Shown here: positions 5,677 to 8,403 of the stretch, one piece after another
Layout: the number at the start of each line of letters is the position of its first letter
Numbering within the stretch: the stretch's first letter is position 1
Assembly: GCA_029934195.1 (NCBI GenBank)
Contig: JAOZMQ010000048.1
Location: 3,944 to 12,346, forward strand
Length of the DNA: 8,403 nucleotides
Direction: 5' to 3'
DNA from: Candidatus Cloacimonadota bacterium
GTDB lineage: Bacteria; Cloacimonadota; Cloacimonadia; Cloacimonadales; JAOZMQ01
Position numbers and translations under genes: made by a program
The notes under the pieces: model-generated
What the model saw: only the letters and a program-made list of their open reading frames with translations
Told to the model about the DNA's origin: nothing
The model's database searches: none

Positions 5677-7844
5677 TGAGACCAGATTTTACGAAAATAA
5701 ATCTAAATAAAAATACAAAAGCTAATCTCAAAGATTGGCAGGAAAAAGTAAAAAAAGAAATTGAGGTAAATTTTGATGAACTTCTATGGAATACAAACGA
5801 ACAAATCAATGTAAAACCTCTTTACTCGAAAGAAGATTGGGATGAGATGAAACATCTTGATTATGTTGCCGGAATCGCTCCTTTCTTACGTGGACCTTAC
5901 GCAACAATGTATGTAATGAGACCGTGGACTGTTCGTCAATATGCTGGTTTTTCTACTGCGGAAGAAAGTAATGCTTTCTACAAAAGAAATCTTGCTGCTG
6001 GTCAAAAAGGTCTTTCGATTGCTTTTGATTTGGCAACACATCGTGGTTATGATTCTGATCATGAACGCGTTGTAGGAGATGTTGGAAAAGCCGGTGTTGC
6101 AGTTGATTCTATTGCAGATATGAAAATTCTTTTTGATGGAATTCCATTGGATAAGATGTCTGTTTCTATGACAATGAACGGTGCTGTTCTTCCGATAATG
6201 GCATTTTATATTGTGGCAGCAGAAGAACAAGGTGTTAAATTAGAACAATTAAACGGAACAATTCAGAATGATATTTTGAAAGAATATATGGTTAGAAATA
6301 CTTATATTTATCCTCCAAAACCTTCGATGAAAATTATTGCTGATATTTTTGAATATACTTCACAAAAAATGCCGAAATTCAATTCAATTTCAATTTCCGG
6401 TTATCATATGCAAGAAGCAGGAGCAACCGCCGATCTTGAAATGGCTTATACGCTTTCAGACGGACTTGAATATATTCGTGCCGGCGTAGAAGCAGGTATC
6501 GATATTGATGCTTTTGCTCCGAGATTATCTTTTTTCTGGGCAATCGGCAAAAACTATTTTATGGAAATTGCAAAAATGAGAGCTGCAAGAATTATTTGGG
6601 CACAACTTGTTAAACAATTTAATCCTAAAAATCCTAAATCAATGTCTTTGAGAACACATTCACAGACTTCCGGTTGGTCATTAACAGAACAAGATCCTTT
6701 CAATAATATTGCAAGAACTTGCATAGAAGCGATGGGAGCTGCTCTTGGTCATACACAATCTCTTCACACAAATGCACTTGACGAAGCTATCGCATTGCCG
6801 ACTGATTTTTCAGCACGTATTGCCAGAAATACACAGATTTTTCTTCAAGGAGAAACAGGTATTTGCCGTGTAGTTGATCCGTGGGGAGGTTCATATTATG
6901 TGGAAGCTCTTACTAATGAGCTTCTCAAACGGGCGTGGATTCATATTGATGAAATTGAATCTCTTGGTGGAATGACAAAAGCAATTGAAAAAGGTATTCC
7001 AAAGATGAGAATTGAAGAAGCTGCTGCTCGTCGTCAAGCTCATATTGATTCTCGTAAAGAATCTGTTATTGGGGTAAATAAATATCGTTTAGAAAAAGAA
7101 GATCCAATTGAAATCCTTGAGGTTGATAATACACAAGTTCGTTTGGGACAAATTGAAAGACTAAATGAATTAAGAAAAAATAGAGATGAAGAAAAAGTAC
7201 AAAAAATTCTAAATCGACTTACAGAATGTGCCATTTCCGGTAAAGGAAATTTATTAGAAATTGCTGTTGATGCAGCTCGTGCACGTGCTTCTCTTGGTGA
7301 AATATCAGATGCAATGGAAAAAGATTTTGGGAGGCATAAAGCAGTGATACGATCAATCTCCGGTATCTATAGTAGTGAATATTCTGACGACAATGATGTT
7401 CAAGAAGTTCGACAAATGGCTGATGATTTTGAAGAAAAAGAAGGTCGCCGTCCACGTATAATGATTGCAAAAATGGGACAAGATGGTCATGATCGAGGTG
7501 CTAAAGTTGTGGCTACAGCTTATGCTGATATGGGTTTTGATGTTGATATTGGTCCTTTATTCCAAACACCAAAAGAAACTGCTAAACAAGCTGTTGAAAA
7601 TGATGTTCATGTAGTTGGTATGAGTTCTCTTGCTGCCGGTCATAAAACTCTTCTTCCGCAATTAATGGAAGAGTTATCAAAACTTGGTCGAGCTGATATT
7701 ATGGTTATTTGTGGCGGGGTAATTCCTGCACAAGATTACAACTTCCTATATGAAAATGGTGCTGCTGCTATTTTTGGACCGGGAACAGTTTTGCCTGTTG
7801 CAGCCAAAAAAATACTCGTAGAATTAAATAAAAGGTTATCATAA
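5676..7844 (+). CDS. mutB: Methylmalonyl-CoA mutase large (catalytic) subunit MutB
   Basis: This 722-residue catalytic subunit of adenosylcobalamin-dependent methylmalonyl-CoA mutase carries out the radical rearrangement between (R)-methylmalonyl-CoA and succinyl-CoA in propionate metabolism. The N-terminal TIM barrel (about 40-560) contains RPWTVRQYAGFSTAEESN with Tyr89, YMVRNT with Arg207 and SGYHMQEAGA with His244. These are the same residue numbers as the substrate-binding and active-site residues of the Propionibacterium enzyme. Tyr89 and Arg207 mark specificity for methylmalonyl-CoA, since isobutyryl-CoA mutases carry Phe and Gln there. The C-terminal B12 domain (about 593-720) has the base-off/His-on motif DGHDRG (603-608), with His605 as the expected cobalt ligand, and later GGVIP (680-684) and GPGT (701-704). 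Nothing is truncated, and length is close to the 728 residues of the Propionibacterium subunit. It is second in the operon with mutA; no MeaB chaperone or epimerase gene follows in the window. Confidence 0.98.
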   Translation: MRPDFTKINLNKNTKANLKDWQEKVKKEIEVNFDELLWNTNEQINVKPLYSKEDWDEMKHLDYVAGIAPFLRGPYATMYVMRPWTVRQYAGFSTAEESNAFYKRNLAAGQKGLSIAFDLATHRGYDSDHERVVGDVGKAGVAVDSIADMKILFDGIPLDKMSVSMTMNGAVLPIMAFYIVAAEEQGVKLEQLNGTIQNDILKEYMVRNTYIYPPKPSMKIIADIFEYTSQKMPKFNSISISGYHMQEAGATADLEMAYTLSDGLEYIRAGVEAGIDIDAFAPRLSFFWAIGKNYFMEIAKMRAARIIWAQLVKQFNPKNPKSMSLRTHSQTSGWSLTEQDPFNNIARTCIEAMGAALGHTQSLHTNALDEAIALPTDFSARIARNTQIFLQGETGICRVVDPWGGSYYVEALTNELLKRAWIHIDEIESLGGMTKAIEKGIPKMRIEEAAARRQAHIDSRKESVIGVNKYRLEKEDPIEILEVDNTQVRLGQIERLNELRKNRDEEKVQKILNRLTECAISGKGNLLEIAVDAARARASLGEISDAMEKDFGRHKAVIRSISGIYSSEYSDDNDVQEVRQMADDFEEKEGRRPRIMIAKMGQDGHDRGAKVVATAYADMGFDVDIGPLFQTPKETAKQAVENDVHVVGMSSLAAGHKTLLPQLMEELSKLGRADIMVICGGVIPAQDYNFLYENGAAAIFGPGTVLPVAAKKILVELNKRLS

Positions 7845-7909
7845 TTGATTTTTAGCCTGAAAGTATTTGTCGCTGTTGCGTAAAATACCTTACAAATTGA
7901 TAAAGAATT

Positions 7910-7948
7910 ATCTACCTGTCTGCGTGCAAACTTAGACAGGTAGATTTT
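7910..7948 (+). terminator. Probable terminator hairpin of the mutAB operon
   Basis: A perfect 12-base-pair stem (ATCTACCTGTCT at 7910-7921 with AGACAGGTAGAT at 7934-7945) encloses a 12-base loop. It is followed by a short TTTT and a pyrimidine-rich, T-heavy tail. It lies 65 bases after the mutB stop. The T run is only four long before two Cs, so termination may be leaky. On the minus strand no T run follows, so it would act for the plus strand only. The long stem could also protect the 3' end of the mutAB message. Confidence 0.7.
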
Positions 7949-8000
7949 CCTTTATTTTATTTCCCTTTTCATTTTTCATTTTAGTCTTTGCAATTTGCCG

Positions 8001-8170
8001 AAGTAGTACTGAACGAAAACTAACTTTTCCTGAATTTTCTTTTTTTGTCGCTACTCTGTAGCTTAGCTCTCTTTTTTATCTTTACCCAACGCTAACGCAT
8101 TGGGCTACAAAGATATCGCTTCTATGAAGCTGAAAAATAAATAATTTCATTAATCTTTTCCAGATTTCTT
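8001..8170 (+). repeat. Dispersed hairpin-rich repeat, copy B (most complete)
   Basis: This copy shows all three stem-loops: GCTAC-TCT-GTAGC (8050-8062), CCCAA with TTGGG (8085-8089 with 8100-8104), and GCTTC-TAT-GAAGC (8118-8130). It then runs into an AT-rich tail. It matches copy A in reverse orientation and copy C directly; 8116-8170 is identical to 8349-8403 over 55 bases. It begins about 155 bases after the mutB stop. Confidence 0.9.
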
Positions 8171-8268
8171 TTCTTTCTCTGCGAAATCTCATCTTTCTTT
8201 GCGTTAATGTTTTATTTGATATAAAGAATTATTACTTCAAGTCCGATTCATTTTCATTCAACCAATTC

Positions 8269-8403
8269 GTACTTAAACGAAAACTAACTTTTCCTAAATT
8301 CTCTTTTTTTGTCTTTACTCAACGCAACGCATTTAGGCTACAAAGATGTCGCTTCTATGAAGCTGAAAAATAAATAATTTCATTAATCTTTTCCAGATTT
8401 CTT
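8269..8403 (+). repeat. Dispersed hairpin-rich repeat, copy C (internally deleted, cut by window edge)
   Basis: This direct repeat of copy B starts about 100 bases after B ends. It lacks the 31 bases corresponding to 8050-8080 of copy B, which include the whole first hairpin, and its middle stem is degenerate. The third hairpin (8351-8363) and the tail are identical to B up to the end of the window, where homology is still running. Confidence 0.88.

Larger units (their letters stand above)
7845..8403. other. Non-coding region downstream of mutB with terminator and two repeat copies
   Basis: No gene is visible in these 559 bases. In order they hold a weak stem near the mutB stop (7863-7868 with 7883-7888), the 12-bp hairpin that probably ends the operon, repeat copy B, a CT-rich spacer (8171-8268), and repeat copy C running off the right edge. 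Confidence 0.8.

Noticed and set aside
5886..6230. Minus-strand 114-codon open frame
   Set aside because: It is antisense to the conserved barrel domain of mutB and rich in Cys/His/Ile in a non-protein-like way.
7040..7470. Two overlapping minus-strand open frames (7040-7234 and 7219-7470)
   Set aside because: Both are antisense to mutB and show no independent gene features.
7863..7888. GTATTT/AAATAC stem just after mutB as a terminator
   Set aside because: Six weak AT-rich pairs around a 14-base loop with no T run; the 12-bp hairpin at 7910-7945 is the better candidate.
3173..8170. Composite transposon flanked by inverted insertion sequences
   Set aside because: The flanking repeats are only about 160 bases, contain no transposase and differ at their edges; no target duplication is visible.
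8001..8403. CRISPR array
   Set aside because: There are only two direct copies, about 100-170 bases long and spaced by 233 bases, with hairpins inside; there is no short regular repeat-spacer pattern.

Overview
This is an AT-rich window, roughly one-third G+C by eye. The coding strands are full of AAA/GAA/ATT codons, and most genes have clear GGAG-type ribosome binding sites. The gene content suggests an anaerobic bacterium that makes or consumes propionate/succinate: a two-subunit B12-dependent methylmalonyl-CoA mutase, a Ste24-type membrane protease and a PfkB sugar kinase. Low GC, heterodimeric MutAB and hairpin-rich intergenic repeats would fit the FCB group (for example Cloacimonadota- or Ignavibacteria-like lineages). 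The good Shine-Dalgarno sites argue against Bacteroidetes proper, which mostly lack them. No rRNA or other phylogenetic marker is present, so the placement is a weak inference.

Layout. Positions 1-2345 are a two-gene minus-strand unit: an M48/Ste24-type membrane metalloprotease (1086-2345) followed by a PfkB-family kinase (1105 down to the left edge, 3' end cut off). The kinase appears to start at a TTG inside the end of the protease gene. A divergent intergenic region (2346-2531) separates this unit from a plus-strand gene missed by simple length cut-offs, a 58-residue protein with two CxxC pairs (2532-2708) that ends in a very clear intrinsic terminator (2731-2758). An 85-residue lysine-rich protein of unknown function follows (2775-3032).

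A 0.5-kb non-coding stretch (3033-3531) carries an inverted copy of a hairpin-rich repeat. The mutA-mutB operon (3544-7844) comes next. The genes overlap by one base (TAATG) and encode the non-catalytic small and catalytic large subunits of methylmalonyl-CoA mutase, which interconverts succinyl-CoA and (R)-methylmalonyl-CoA. Downstream, a 12-bp-stem hairpin (7910-7945) probably ends the operon, and two more copies of the repeat lie in direct orientation (8001-8170 and 8269 to the right edge).

How it fits together. mutA and mutB are clearly co-transcribed and make one enzyme. Epimerase, carboxylase/transcarboxylase and the MeaB chaperone are not in the window. The protease, the kinase and the two small proteins show no functional link to the mutase.

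I do not see a convincing new multi-gene system. The most interesting structure is the three-copy, three-hairpin intergenic repeat that brackets mutAB in inverted orientation. One copy has lost exactly one hairpin, apparently by deletion between short near-direct repeats.
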